The notes: generated by a model not told the origin, from the sequence alone. A stretch of DNA of 64,000 nucleotides from Streptomyces sp. SCSIO 75703 (GCF_036607905.1 NZ_CP144555.1:3906001-3970000), one strand, 5' to 3'; positions 9,972 through 18,991 are shown, counted from the stretch's first letter. Numbers and translations are program-made.

Positions 9972-11135
9972 ATGACCACCCTCATCGAGTCCGACGAGCA
10001 CCAGGCCCTGCGCGCCGCGGTCGCCGCCCTCGGCGAGCGCCACGGCCGCGCCCACCTCGCCCGCCCCGACGGCGAGCCCGCCCACCCCACCGGCCTGTGG
10101 GCCGAGGCCGGCAAGCTCGGCTACCTCGGCGTCAACCTCCCCGAGGAGTACGGCGGCGGAGGCGGCGGCATCGCCGACCTCTCCATCGTCCTGGAGGAAC
10201 TCGGCGCTGCTGGCTGCCCGTTGCTCATGCTGGTCGTCTCCCCGGCGATCTGCGGCACGGTCATCGCCCGCTTCGGCACCGAGGAGCAGAAGCGGACCTG
10301 GCTCCCCGGCCTCGCCGACGGCAGCCGCACCATGGCCTTCGGCATCACCGAGCCCGACGCCGGCTCCAACTCCCACCGCATCACCACCACCGCCCGCCGC
10401 GACGGCGACGACTGGGTGCTCACCGGCCGCAAGGTCTTCGTCTCCGGCGTCGACATCGCCGACGCCACCCTCGTCGTCGGCCGCACCGAGGACGCCCGCA
10501 CCGGGCGGCTCAAGCCGTGCCTGTTCATCGTGGCGCGCGACACCCCCGGCTTCGGCCGCCACCCGATCGACATGGAACTGCGCGCCGCCGAGAAGCAGTT
10601 CGAACTCGTCCTGGACGACGTCCGGCTGCCCGCCTCGGCACTGGTGGGCGAGCAGGAGGACGCCGGGCTGCTCCAGCTCTTCGCCGGGCTCAACCCCGAG
10701 CGGATCATGACCGCCGCGTTCGCCGTCGGCATGGGCCGCCACGCCCTCGCCCGCGCCGTCGCCTACGCCCGCGAACGCACCGTCTGGAAGACGCCCATCG
10801 GCGCCCACCAGGCCATCGCCCACCCGCTCGCGCAGGCCCACATCGACCTCGAACTGGCCCGCCTGATGATGCAGAAGGCGGCCCGGCTCTACGACGCCGG
10901 GGACGACACCGGCGCCGGCGAGGCGGCCAACATGGCCAAGTACGCGGCCGGGGAGGCGTGCGTCCGCGCCGTCGACCAGGCCGTGCACACCCTCGGCGGC
11001 AACGGCCTGACCCGCGAGTTCGGGCTCGCCTCGCTGATCACCGCCTCCCGGGTGGCCCGGATCGCCCCGGTCAGCCGGGAAATGATCCTCAACTACGTCT
11101 CGCACCAGACCCTGGGCCTGCCCAAGTCGTACTGA
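9972..11135 (+). CDS. Acyl-CoA dehydrogenase
   Basis: A 387-residue FAD-dependent acyl-CoA dehydrogenase with the normal three-domain length. Visible signatures are AFGITEPDAGSNSHRITT in the middle domain and the C-terminal HTLGGNGLTREFGLASLI. It would introduce the alpha-beta double bond before carboxylation by the adjacent enzyme. AAGGAG lies 6 nt before the ATG. A 69-nt gap separates it from the carboxylase, which could hold an internal promoter, but gene order argues for the same operon. Electrons would pass to electron-transfer flavoprotein. Confidence 0.9.
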   Translation: MTTLIESDEHQALRAAVAALGERHGRAHLARPDGEPAHPTGLWAEAGKLGYLGVNLPEEYGGGGGGIADLSIVLEELGAAGCPLLMLVVSPAICGTVIARFGTEEQKRTWLPGLADGSRTMAFGITEPDAGSNSHRITTTARRDGDDWVLTGRKVFVSGVDIADATLVVGRTEDARTGRLKPCLFIVARDTPGFGRHPIDMELRAAEKQFELVLDDVRLPASALVGEQEDAGLLQLFAGLNPERIMTAAFAVGMGRHALARAVAYARERTVWKTPIGAHQAIAHPLAQAHIDLELARLMMQKAARLYDAGDDTGAGEAANMAKYAAGEACVRAVDQAVHTLGGNGLTREFGLASLITASRVARIAPVSREMILNYVSHQTLGLPKSY

Positions 11136-11182
11136 GCACCGAGCCGGTGCCCGCCCGGCACCGCGCGGAGCGAGGAGGAACC

Positions 11183-12745
11183 GTGTTCCGCAGTGAGTAC
11201 GCCGATGTCCCGCCCGTCGACCTGCCCCTCCACGAGGCCGTGCTCGGCGGCGCCGCCCGCTTCGGGGACACCCCCGCCCTGATCGACGGCACCGACGGCA
11301 CCACCCTCACCTACGCGCAGGTGGACCGGCTCCACCGGCGCACCGCCGCCGCGCTCGCCGGGGCGGGGGTCCGCAAGGGCGACGTGCTCGCCCTGCACAG
11401 CCCCAACACCCTCGCCTTCCCGGTCGCCTTCCACGCCGCCATCCGGGCGGGCGCCACCGTCACCACCAGCCACCCGCTCGCCACCGCCGAGGAGTTCGCC
11501 CGGCAGCTCGCCGACGCCCGCGCCCGCTGGATCGTCACCGTCTCACCGCTGCTGGACACGGCCCGCCGGGCCGCCGCCCTCGCGGGCGGCATCCAGGAGA
11601 TCATGGTCTGCGACCGGGCCGCCGGCCACCGCTCGCTCGCCGACCCGCCCGAGGCCCCGGCACCCGAGGTCGCCATCGACCCGGCCGAGGACGTCGCCGC
11701 CCTGCCCTACTCCTCCGGCACCACCGGCACGCCCAAGGGCGTGATGCTCACCCACCGCCAGCTCGCCACCAACCTGGCCCAGCTCCAGCCGGCCATCCCC
11801 GCCGCCCCCGGCGACCGCGTCCTCGCCGTACTGCCCTTCTTCCACATCTACGGGCTCACCGCCCTCATGAACGCCCCGCTGCGGCAGGGCGCCACCGTCG
11901 TCGTCCTGCCCCGCTTCGACCTGGAGCAGTTCCTCGCCGCCGTCCAGGACCACCGCATCACGGGCCTCTACGTGGCCCCGCCCCTCGTCCTCGCCCTCGC
12001 CAAGCACCCCCGGGTCGCCGCCTACGACCTCTCGTCCCTGCGGTACGTCGTCTCCGCCGCCGCCCCGCTGGACGCCGCGCTCGCCGCCGCCTGCTCCCGG
12101 CGGCTCGGCCTGCCGCCCGTCGGCCAGGCGTACGGCATGACCGAACTCTCCCCGGGCACCCACGTCGTCCCCCTGGACGCCATGGACCAGGCACCGCCCG
12201 GCACCGTCGGCCGGCTGATCGCCGGCACCGAGATGCGCGTCGTCTCCCTCGACGACCCCGCACGGGACCTCGGCACCGGCGAGAGGGGCGAGATCCTGAT
12301 CCGCGGCCCCCAGGTCATGAAGGGCTACCTCGGCCGCCCCGACGCCACCGCCGCCATGATCGACCCGGACGGCTGGCTGCACACCGGCGACGTCGGCCAC
12401 GTCGACGAGGACGGCTGGCTCTTCGTCGTCGACCGGGTCAAGGAACTGATCAAGTACAAGGGCTTCCAGGTGGCGCCCGCCGAACTGGAGGCCCTGCTCC
12501 TCGGCCACCCCGGCATCGCGGACGCGGCCGTCGTCGGCGCCCTGGACGCCGACGGCAACGAGATCCCGCACGCCCACGTCGTGCGCCGGGCGGACGCCGC
12601 CGGACTCACGGAGGACGAGGTCCGCCGCTACGTCGCCGACCGCGTCGCCCCCCACAAACGCGTCCGCCGCGTCACCTTCCTCGACGCGGTGCCCCGCGCC
12701 GCCAGCGGCAAGATCCTCCGCCGGGCCCTGCGGGAGCGCCCGTGA
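11183..12745 (+). CDS. AMP-forming acyl-CoA ligase, 4-coumarate/cinnamate-CoA ligase type
   Basis: A 520-residue ANL-superfamily ligase. The adenylation loop YSSGTTGTPKGVML, YGMTELSP, HTGDVGHVDEDGWLFVVDR and the C-terminal catalytic Lys in ASGKILRRAL are all present. It makes an acyl-AMP and then the CoA thioester that feeds this operon. From memory it resembles the characterised S. coelicolor cinnamate:CoA ligase, which has a similar neighbourhood; this was not aligned. GGAGGAA precedes the GTG. Whether the substrate is aromatic or branched aliphatic is undetermined. Confidence 0.9.
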   Translation: MFRSEYADVPPVDLPLHEAVLGGAARFGDTPALIDGTDGTTLTYAQVDRLHRRTAAALAGAGVRKGDVLALHSPNTLAFPVAFHAAIRAGATVTTSHPLATAEEFARQLADARARWIVTVSPLLDTARRAAALAGGIQEIMVCDRAAGHRSLADPPEAPAPEVAIDPAEDVAALPYSSGTTGTPKGVMLTHRQLATNLAQLQPAIPAAPGDRVLAVLPFFHIYGLTALMNAPLRQGATVVVLPRFDLEQFLAAVQDHRITGLYVAPPLVLALAKHPRVAAYDLSSLRYVVSAAAPLDAALAAACSRRLGLPPVGQAYGMTELSPGTHVVPLDAMDQAPPGTVGRLIAGTEMRVVSLDDPARDLGTGERGEILIRGPQVMKGYLGRPDATAAMIDPDGWLHTGDVGHVDEDGWLFVVDRVKELIKYKGFQVAPAELEALLLGHPGIADAAVVGALDADGNEIPHAHVVRRADAAGLTEDEVRRYVADRVAPHKRVRRVTFLDAVPRAASGKILRRALRERP

Positions 12746-13473
12746 GCGTCGTCCGCACCCGCGACCGGGGCGTCGAGACCCTCACCCTCGACGCCCCGCG
12801 ACGCCGCAACGCCCTCTCCGGGGCCCTCGTGGCCGCCCTGTCCGACGCGCTCGCCGACGCCGCCGCCGACCCGGACGTGCGGGCCGTCGTCCTCACCCAC
12901 ACCGGGCCCGCCTTCAGCGCCGGCGCCGACCTGCGCGACCCGCCCGACCCCGCGGCGCTCACCGCCCTGCTCCGCCGGATCGTCGCACTGCCCCGGCCGG
13001 TCCTCGCCCGCGTCGACGGCCACGTGAGGGCGGGCGGCCTCGGTCTGCTCGGCGCCTGCGACATCGCCGCCGCCTCCACCGCGTCGACGTTCGCCTTCAC
13101 CGAGGTCCGCGTCGGCGTGGCCCCCGCCCTCATCTCCCTGCCCCTGCTGCCCCGCGCCGAGCCCCGCGCCCTCGCCCGCCACTGCCTGACCGGGGAGCGC
13201 TTCGACGCCGCCGAGGCCGCCCGGACCGGCGTGGTCACGGCGGCCGGCGACGACGTGGACGCCGTCCTCGCGCCGGTCCTCGACGGTGTGCGCCGCGCCT
13301 CACCCGAGGCCCTGGCCGCGACGAAACGGCTGCTCACGGCTAGGGTGCTGGAGGCATTCGACCGGGACGCGGCCGAACTGACCGCACTCTCGGCCCGGCT
13401 GTTCGCCTCCCCGCAGGCCCGCGAGGGGATGACGGCCTTCCTCGAACGACGGGAACCGGAATGGGTGGTGTGA
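12742..13473 (+). CDS. Enoyl-CoA hydratase/isomerase family protein
   Basis: A 243-residue crotonase-fold protein. It keeps the AGADLRD oxyanion segment, GGLGLLGACDIAAAS, and FTEVRVGVAPAL, which carries a likely catalytic Glu. It probably hydrates the carboxylated enoyl-CoA, the step done by AtuE or LiuC in related pathways. The GTG overlaps the ligase stop, so translation is coupled. The 13-nt overlap with the following TetR gene ties regulator and catabolic genes together. No HMG-CoA-lyase-like gene follows, so cleavage must be encoded elsewhere. Confidence 0.85.
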   Translation: MSVVRTRDRGVETLTLDAPRRRNALSGALVAALSDALADAAADPDVRAVVLTHTGPAFSAGADLRDPPDPAALTALLRRIVALPRPVLARVDGHVRAGGLGLLGACDIAAASTASTFAFTEVRVGVAPALISLPLLPRAEPRALARHCLTGERFDAAEAARTGVVTAAGDDVDAVLAPVLDGVRRASPEALAATKRLLTARVLEAFDRDAAELTALSARLFASPQAREGMTAFLERREPEWVV

Positions 13474-14093
13474 GCACGGCAGACCGTGCGGAACGAGTCC
13501 CCAAGCAGGACCGCAGCCGGGCCACCCGGCGACGGCTGCTGGAGGCCGCCGTGGCCTGCCTGGCGGAACACGGCTGGGCCGGTTCCACGGTCCTGGTCGT
13601 CGCCGAGCGCGCCGGGGTCTCGCGGGGCGCCGCCCAGCACCACTTCCCGACCCGCGAGGACCTGTTCACCGCGGCCGTCGAGTACGTCGCCGAGGAGCGC
13701 TCCGGGGCGCTGCGGACGCTCTTCCCCGACGGGGCCGCCGCGGGGGACCGGCGCGCGGTGGTCGCCGCCCTGGTCGACCTCTACACCGGGCCCCTCTTCC
13801 GGGCGGCGCTGCACCTGTGGGTGGCCGCCTCCAACGAGGAGCAGTTGCGGGCGCGGGTGACCGAGCTGGAGGCCCGGGTGGGCCGCGAGAGCCACCGGAT
13901 CGCGGTGGAACTGCTCGGCGCCGACGAGTCCCGCCCCGGCGTCCGCGAGAGCGTGCAGGGGCTGCTGGACATGGCCCGCGGCCTGGGGCTCGCCACCCTC
14001 CTCACCGACGACGGCCCCCGGCGCCGCCGGGTGGTCGACCAGTGGGCCCGGCTGCTGGACGACGCCCTGGGCGGGGCGCCGGACGGCGGCTGA
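13461..14093 (+). CDS. TetR-family regulator of the AtuA/carboxylase operon
   Basis: A 210-residue TetR protein whose N-terminal helix-turn-helix reads AERAGVSRGAAQHHFPTRED. The C-terminal ligand domain is of unknown specificity, and an acyl-CoA from the pathway would be a natural ligand. It overlaps the hydratase gene by 13 nt and is the last gene of the run, so it is probably autoregulatory on the promoter near 3800. An alternative GTG start is at 13470. Confidence 0.85.
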   Translation: MGGVSTADRAERVPKQDRSRATRRRLLEAAVACLAEHGWAGSTVLVVAERAGVSRGAAQHHFPTREDLFTAAVEYVAEERSGALRTLFPDGAAAGDRRAVVAALVDLYTGPLFRAALHLWVAASNEEQLRARVTELEARVGRESHRIAVELLGADESRPGVRESVQGLLDMARGLGLATLLTDDGPRRRRVVDQWARLLDDALGGAPDGG

Positions 14094-14114
14094 GCGCGGG
14101 CGCGGGGCGGGCCG

Positions 14115-14137
14115 GGCCCGGGAGACCGCACCGGGCC
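14115..14137. terminator. Hairpin between convergent TetR and pdxH genes
   Basis: GGCCCGG pairs with CCGGGCC across a 9-nt loop in the 75-nt gap between two convergent stop codons. It is a short but GC-only stem, probably bidirectional. Confidence 0.55.
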
Positions 14138-14167
14138 GGACCCCTGAGCCCGGCCGTCCCGCCGCGC

Positions 14168-14836
14168 TCAGGGGGCCAGCCGCTCCACGCGCCAGGCCCC
14201 GTCCGCCGCGGCCACGTAGCGCAGCCGGTCGTGCAGCCGGTTCTCCCGGCCCTGCCAGAATTCCACCGTCCACGGCACCACCCGGTACCCGCCCCAGTGC
14301 GGCGGCACCGGCACCTGCTCGCCCTCGGGGTAGCGGCCGGCCAGCTCGTCGTAGGCGGCGTCCAGCGCCGTGCGCCCCGCCACCACCGAGGACTGCTCGC
14401 TCGCCCACGCCCCGAGCTGGGAGCCGTGCGGCCGGGTCCGGAAGTAGGCGGCCGTCTCGTCCCGCCCGGTGCGCCGGGCCACCCCCGTGACGATGACCTG
14501 CCGGGCCATCGGGTGCCAGGGGAACAACAGCGAGACGTGCGGGTTCCCGGCCAGGTCCCGGCCCTTGCGGGAGCCGTAGTTGGTGTAGAAGACGAAGCCG
14601 CGCTCGTCGAAGTGCTTCAGCAGCACCGTGCGGGAGCTGGGGCGGCCCCCGGCGTCCGCCGTCGAGACCACCATGGCGTTCGGCTCGAACAGCCCGCCCT
14701 CGGTCGCGGCCTGGCGGAACCAGCGCGCGAACTGCTCGACGGGGGTGGCGGCCAGCTCGGTCTCGGAGAGCCCCTCCGCCCGGTACTGCTTGCGCATCGA
14801 GGCGAGATCGAAGGGGACGGCGTCGCGGTCGGTCAC
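14168..14836 (-). CDS. pdxH: Pyridoxamine/pyridoxine 5'-phosphate oxidase
   Basis: A 222-residue FMN enzyme that oxidises pyridoxine or pyridoxamine 5'-phosphate to PLP. Typical PdxH segments are present: ASMRKQYR at the N-terminus, [27 protein letters not shown], and the C-terminal RLHDRLRY. The GTG at 14836 (MTDRDAVPF) is chosen. CAGGAT lies exactly 6 nt upstream, which suggests a leaderless transcript; AGGA in the same stretch could instead be a ribosome site. In-frame ATGs at 14854 and 14902 would add residues not typical of the family. It is divergent from the citrate synthase gene. Confidence 0.92.
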   Translation of the reverse strand: MTDRDAVPFDLASMRKQYRAEGLSETELAATPVEQFARWFRQAATEGGLFEPNAMVVSTADAGGRPSSRTVLLKHFDERGFVFYTNYGSRKGRDLAGNPHVSLLFPWHPMARQVIVTGVARRTGRDETAAYFRTRPHGSQLGAWASEQSSVVAGRTALDAAYDELAGRYPEGEQVPVPPHWGGYRVVPWTVEFWQGRENRLHDRLRYVAAADGAWRVERLAP

Positions 14837-15158
14837 GCCGTCATCCTGCCCCATCCCGGGACGCCCCGGAGGCGGTCCGTCCCCCGCGGAACCGGCGGTC
14901 ACCCACCGTGGTCGCGCGGGTGGGATCAGTCACCCTCGTGGCACTGAGTGCCGCACCCCCTCCCCAAAAGTGGCACTCAGGGATATCGTGCTGGTGCCGT
15001 TCGCGTTGGATGACCGCCGGCCGAACGGGGCATCACAGGAGTGACGAGGGAGCCGTGAGTCGCCTGGTGTGACAGCGGACCCACCGAGCGCCGGTCACAC
15101 CCGCCGTCCGCTCACGCCACGCCTCTCCCCTCACGAACACGATCGAAGGAGCCGCCTG
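14837..15158. other. Divergent intergenic region pdxH/citrate synthase
   Basis: It holds the pdxH -10 element, the palindrome at 14940-14952 with a half-site at 14971, and a 200-nt lead into the citrate synthase gene that ends in the ribosome site GAAGGA at 15145. No small gene is convincing. Confidence 0.6.
14940..14952. promoter_or_regulatory. Palindrome GGCACT-G-AGTGCC plus downstream half-site
   Basis: A perfect 6-bp inverted repeat around one central base, with a second copy of TGGCACT at 14971-14977. It lies between divergent pdxH and citrate synthase genes. The half-site GCACT resembles CIRCE-type half-sites, but the 9-bp CIRCE spacing is absent. The binding protein is unknown. Confidence 0.45.
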
Positions 15159-16259
15159 ATGTCCGACTTCATACCCGGGCTTGAGGGAGTCGTCGCGTTC
15201 GAGACGGAGATCGCCGAACCCGACAAGGAAGGCGGCGCCCTGCGCTACCGCGGCGTCGACATCGAGGACCTCGTCGGACACGTCTCCTTCGGCAACGTAT
15301 GGGGCCTGCTCGTCGACGGCGCCTTCAACCCCGGCCTGCCGCCCGCCGAGCCCTTCCCGCTCCCCGTCCACTCCGGCGACATCCGCGTCGACGTCCAGGC
15401 CGCGCTCGCCATGCTGGCTCCGGTCTGGGGCCTGAAACCGCTCCTGGACATCGATGCCGAGCAGGCCCGCAGCGACCTCTCCCGCGCCGCCGTGATGGCC
15501 CTGTCGTACGTCGCCCAGTCGGCCCGCGGCCAGGGCCTGCCGATGGTCCCGCAGGCCGAGATCGACAAGGCCCGCACCATCACCGAGCGCTTCATGATCC
15601 GCTGGCGTGGCGAGCCCGACCCCCGGCACGTGGCCGCGGTGGACGCCTACTGGACCTCCGCCGCCGAGCACGGCATGAACGCCTCCACCTTCACCGGCCG
15701 CGTCATCGCCTCCACCGGCGCCGACGTCGCCGCGGCCCTCTCCGGGGCGGTCGGCGCCATGTCCGGCCCGCTGCACGGCGGCGCCCCCTCCCGCGTCCTG
15801 CACATGATCGAGGAGATCGAGCGCACCGGGGACGCCGAGGGGTACGTCCGCAGGACCCTGGACGCCGGCGAGCGGCTCATGGGCTTCGGCCACCGGGTCT
15901 ACCGCGCCGAGGACCCCCGCGCCCGCGTGCTGCGGCGCACCGCCCGCGAGCTGGGCGCCCCCCGCTTCGAGGTCGCCGAGGCCCTGGAGAAGGCGGCCCT
16001 GGCCGAGCTGCACAACCGCCGCCCCGACCGGGTCCTCGCCACCAACGTGGAGTTCTGGGCCGCGATCGTGCTGGACTTCGCCGAGGTCCCGGCGCACATG
16101 TTCACGTCCATGTTCACCTGCGCCCGCACGGCCGGCTGGTCGGCGCACATCCTGGAGCAGAAGCGCACCGGGCGCCTGGTCCGCCCCTCGGCCCGCTACG
16201 TCGGCCCCGGCCCCCGCGACCCCCGCGACGTCGAGGGCTACGCCGGCATCGCCGGCTGA
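15159..16259 (+). CDS. Citrate synthase 2 (short type)
   Basis: A 366-residue citrate synthase that condenses acetyl-CoA with oxaloacetate. Active-site segments are GPLHGGAPSRVL (catalytic His), MGFGHRVYRAEDPRA, and NVEFWAAIVLDF (acidic residue). It is shorter than hexameric GltA and matches the second citrate synthase or methylcitrate-synthase-like class of actinomycetes. The ATG has GAAGGA 8 nt upstream. An isolated gene, so a special role such as methylcitrate formation cannot be excluded. Confidence 0.9.
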   Translation: MSDFIPGLEGVVAFETEIAEPDKEGGALRYRGVDIEDLVGHVSFGNVWGLLVDGAFNPGLPPAEPFPLPVHSGDIRVDVQAALAMLAPVWGLKPLLDIDAEQARSDLSRAAVMALSYVAQSARGQGLPMVPQAEIDKARTITERFMIRWRGEPDPRHVAAVDAYWTSAAEHGMNASTFTGRVIASTGADVAAALSGAVGAMSGPLHGGAPSRVLHMIEEIERTGDAEGYVRRTLDAGERLMGFGHRVYRAEDPRARVLRRTARELGAPRFEVAEALEKAALAELHNRRPDRVLATNVEFWAAIVLDFAEVPAHMFTSMFTCARTAGWSAHILEQKRTGRLVRPSARYVGPGPRDPRDVEGYAGIAG

Positions 16260-16720
16260 CCGCGCCCCCGGAACGCGGGCGACCCGCGAGTCTGGTTCCT
16301 CCCGGGGGAGGAGCCGGCCGGACGTACCGGCGACTCGCGGGTCGGGTGACTGCTGGAGACTGGGCCGGCCGCGCGCCTCGATCGCGCGCTGGTCCGGCAC
16401 CGCAGCGTGTCGGTGGCGGACCGCTAGCCCGCAGCCACCTCACGCGTCCGGTTGTCGTACATCTGCCGAACCACCTCCCTTCTCGTGTACCTCACACCCT
16501 AGGAACCGTTCGGCCGTCCCTCAACGCCTTTTTCCGGGAACCCCGCCGGTGCCGCGTTCCGGAGGCGTATGCCGGGTTTCCGCGGGGCAACGATTTCCGC
16601 CTTCTTGCGGGAACAGGATGTGTGCTGCATCACGTTCGAGTTGAATGAAGGCCAGTAATGAATGAGAGCCAGTGACGACACGACGTACCGCGCGGCGGAC
16701 GCAGCCTGCAGGGGGTCCAG
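16260..16720. other. Intergenic region with branched hairpin downstream of citrate synthase
   Basis: The region begins with a nested inverted repeat (16280-16344, listed separately). The rest is drop-off sequence with an AT-richer stretch around 16600-16670, which is the likely promoter zone of the PAS gene. No coding signal was seen. Confidence 0.6.
16280..16344 (+). terminator. Branched hairpin: 13-bp outer stem enclosing a second hairpin
   Basis: CGACCCGCGAGTC at 16280-16292 pairs perfectly with 16332-16344. The 39-nt interior folds again (GGTTCCTCCC with GGGAGGAGCC, one G-U pair). Twenty nucleotides past the citrate synthase stop, this most likely terminates or stabilises that mRNA. The two-tier architecture is more elaborate than a simple terminator. 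Confidence 0.6.
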
Positions 16721-18115
16721 GTGAGTGCTTCCCGGCGTAGTGGGACCACCGACGAGCTGGGGCCGGACGAGCCCGAGCGGGTCGGCGCGGATCTGCTCGC
16801 GGCGCTCCTCGACGGCATGGACGCGGCGCTGTGCGCCTTCGACGCGGACGGCGTCGTCACCCACTGGAACCGCGAGGCCGAGCGCGTCCTCGGCTGGAGC
16901 GCCGAGGAGGCCGTCGGCCGGCAGGGTTTCGCCGGCTGGGCGGTGCGCAGCGCCGACGCGGGCGAGGTGGAGGAGCGGCTGCTCTCCGCGATGCGGGCGC
17001 CCGGCCGCCAGGTGCACGAGTTCGCCCTGCTCACCAAGGACGGCGGACGGGTGCTGGTGCGTACCCAGTCGGCCGCCGTCCGCGGCCCCGACGGACGGCC
17101 CGCGGGGGTGTACTGCGCCTTCAGCGAGGTCCACGCCCAGATCGACCTGGAACGCTCGATCGCGCTGAGCGAGGCCCTGCTGGACGAGGCGGGCTGGGGC
17201 GTCGTCCTCGTCGACGTCGACCTGCGCCCCGCCGTGGTCAACGCGCACGCGGCCCGCGCGCTCGGCGCCGGCCGCACCTCCGTCCTCGGCCGCCCCCTCG
17301 GCGACCTGCTCTCCCAGGGCGTGGAGGAACTGGAGAACGCGCTCACCCACGTGCTGGCCGAGGGCGCCCCGCCCGCCCCCGCCGAGATGTGGGTGACGGT
17401 GCGCGGACCCGAGGGCGAGCGGCGCCGGTGCTGGCGCAGCGGCTTCGTCCGGCTCGCCTCGCCGCTCGCCGAAGAACCGGTTCCGCTCGGCGTGGGCTGG
17501 CTGTTCCAGGACGTCACCGACGCCAAACGGGCCGAGCAGGAGGCCGCCCTGCTGCGCTTCCGCGCCAACCAGCTCCACCGGGCGGGCCGGGCCGCGGCCG
17601 AGTGCGAGGACCCGGCGGAGGCGGCCACCGTCCACCTCGACTTCGCGCTGGCCGGATTCGCCGACCACGCCCTCATCGACCGGGTGGCCGGCGGGCCCCT
17701 GCGGGACGGTGAGCAGGACCGGCCGGTGCGGCTGGTCCGGGTGGTCACCACCCCCTCCGGCACCCCGGCCCCCGGCGTGCCGCCGGCGTCGGCCGGGCTC
17801 CCGGTCCGCTATCCCGACGGGCACCCGGCGCTCCAGTGCGTGGAGCGGGCGGGCTCGGTCAGGGCCGGCGCGGGCTCCGGCGGCGGCAGGGAGGCGGTGT
17901 CGGCGGAACGGGCCCGGGAGTGGGCGGCGGCCCGGCAGTGGCCCGGGGACGCGGTGCACGCCCTGTGCGTGGTGCTGCGCAGCCGGGGCCGCACGCTCGG
18001 CGTCGTCACCTTCCTGCGCGGGGCTGGCCGCAGCGCCTTCGAACGCCCCGACGCGGTCTACGCCGAGGACGTCGCCGTCCGCATCGCCACGCTCCTGGAC
18101 CTGTCGGGCACGTGA
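16721..18115 (+). CDS. PAS-domain sensor protein with GAF-like C-terminus
   Basis: A 464-residue soluble protein. PAS domain 1 (about 20-135) starts at LLDGMDAALCAFDADG and contains WNREAERVLGWSAEEAVG. A second PAS (about 145-270) is followed by a GAF-like region (about 280-460) ending in AEDVAVRIATLLDL. Such PAS/GAF modules usually precede a SpoIIE phosphatase or histidine kinase; no output domain is present, so it may act through a partner. The ligand is unknown. The GTG start has a GGGGGT site upstream. Nothing nearby shares its operon. Confidence 0.75.
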   Translation: MSASRRSGTTDELGPDEPERVGADLLAALLDGMDAALCAFDADGVVTHWNREAERVLGWSAEEAVGRQGFAGWAVRSADAGEVEERLLSAMRAPGRQVHEFALLTKDGGRVLVRTQSAAVRGPDGRPAGVYCAFSEVHAQIDLERSIALSEALLDEAGWGVVLVDVDLRPAVVNAHAARALGAGRTSVLGRPLGDLLSQGVEELENALTHVLAEGAPPAPAEMWVTVRGPEGERRRCWRSGFVRLASPLAEEPVPLGVGWLFQDVTDAKRAEQEAALLRFRANQLHRAGRAAAECEDPAEAATVHLDFALAGFADHALIDRVAGGPLRDGEQDRPVRLVRVVTTPSGTPAPGVPPASAGLPVRYPDGHPALQCVERAGSVRAGAGSGGGREAVSAERAREWAAARQWPGDAVHALCVVLRSRGRTLGVVTFLRGAGRSAFERPDAVYAEDVAVRIATLLDLSGT

Positions 18116-18190
18116 GGGACCGGCCGGAAGAGCGGCGGTCCGTGTGGCCCGTACGCACCGGCCCGGAGGCCGCCTGCCCCGCGGCGCGGG

Positions 18191-18219
18191 CGCGGGGCCG
18201 GCCGTCACCGGGCCCCGCG
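18191..18219. terminator. Hairpin between convergent PAS and SIS genes
   Basis: A perfect 9-bp stem (CGCGGGGCC with GGCCCCGCG) around an 11-nt loop in the 120-nt gap between convergent stop codons. It is probably bidirectional. Confidence 0.6.
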
Positions 18220-18235
18220 ACGGGGCGCGCGCCGC

Positions 18236-18991
18236 TCACCTGCGGTAGAAGATCCGGTCCCCGTACCGGTCCAGCACGCGGTCGTTCCATTCGAGGCCGC
18301 CGTCGACGTTGCCGGAGCGCAGCAGCGGGGGCTCGACGCCGCGTTCGGCGAGGACGGCGGCGGCGGTCGCCACCATCGCCTGCATGAGGGCCGAGGTCAC
18401 GACGGTGGAGGCGGGCGCGAACGGCGCCGGGACGGTGTCGAGGCTCAGCTCCGCGTCCCCGACGGCGATCTTGGAGTCCAGGACGACGTCGCAGTGGTCC
18501 TTGAGGAACGTGCCGGAGGAGTGCCGCGACACCGTCTCCGAGGCGTACGCCACCGAGGTCACGCCGATCACCCGGACCCCCGCGGCGCGGGCGCCGAGCG
18601 CCATCTCGACGGGCAGCGCGTTGCGCCCGGACAGGGAGACGATCACCAGGGCGTCGCCCGCGCGGAGCGGGGAGGCGTCCAGGACCGCCGAGGCCAGTCC
18701 GTCGACCCGCTCCAGGGCGGAGCCGAGCGTGGCCGGCATCACGTCGACGCCGACGACCCCGGGCACGGCGAGCAGGTTCATCAGGGCGAGCCCGCCGGCG
18801 CGGTAGACCACGTCCTGGGCGGCGAGGGAGGAGTGCCCGGCGCCGAAGGCGAAGAGCCTGCCGCCCGTCTGGACGGTGTCGGCGAGCAGCGTGCCGGCTG
18901 TCTCGACGGCGTCCGCCTCCTCCTCGCGCACCCGTTGCAGCAGCCCGATCGCCGCGTCGAGGAACTGGCCGGCCGGCTTGCGGTCGCTCAT
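18236..18991 (-). CDS. SIS-domain (phosphosugar isomerase-type) protein
   Basis: A 251-residue SIS-domain protein. The phosphosugar-binding loop is near GAGHSSLAAQD, and VIVSLSGRNALPVEMALGARAAG is the second characteristic block. Members isomerise or bind aminosugar phosphates such as glucosamine 6-phosphate or MurNAc 6-phosphate; this one's substrate is unknown. The ATG at 18991 has GAAGGGG upstream. The DasR-type operator in its promoter supports a link to N-acetylglucosamine metabolism. It is divergent from dmdR1. Confidence 0.85.
   Translation of the reverse strand: MSDRKPAGQFLDAAIGLLQRVREEEADAVETAGTLLADTVQTGGRLFAFGAGHSSLAAQDVVYRAGGLALMNLLAVPGVVGVDVMPATLGSALERVDGLASAVLDASPLRAGDALVIVSLSGRNALPVEMALGARAAGVRVIGVTSVAYASETVSRHSSGTFLKDHCDVVLDSKIAVGDAELSLDTVPAPFAPASTVVTSALMQAMVATAAAVLAERGVEPPLLRSGNVDGGLEWNDRVLDRYGDRIFYRR

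Noticed and set aside
8004..11105. Minus-strand frame of over 1,000 codons opposite the carboxylase alpha and dehydrogenase genes
   Set aside because: A shadow of strongly GC-biased genes; low-complexity Gly/Ala/Val/Asp composition, no start signal and no domain.
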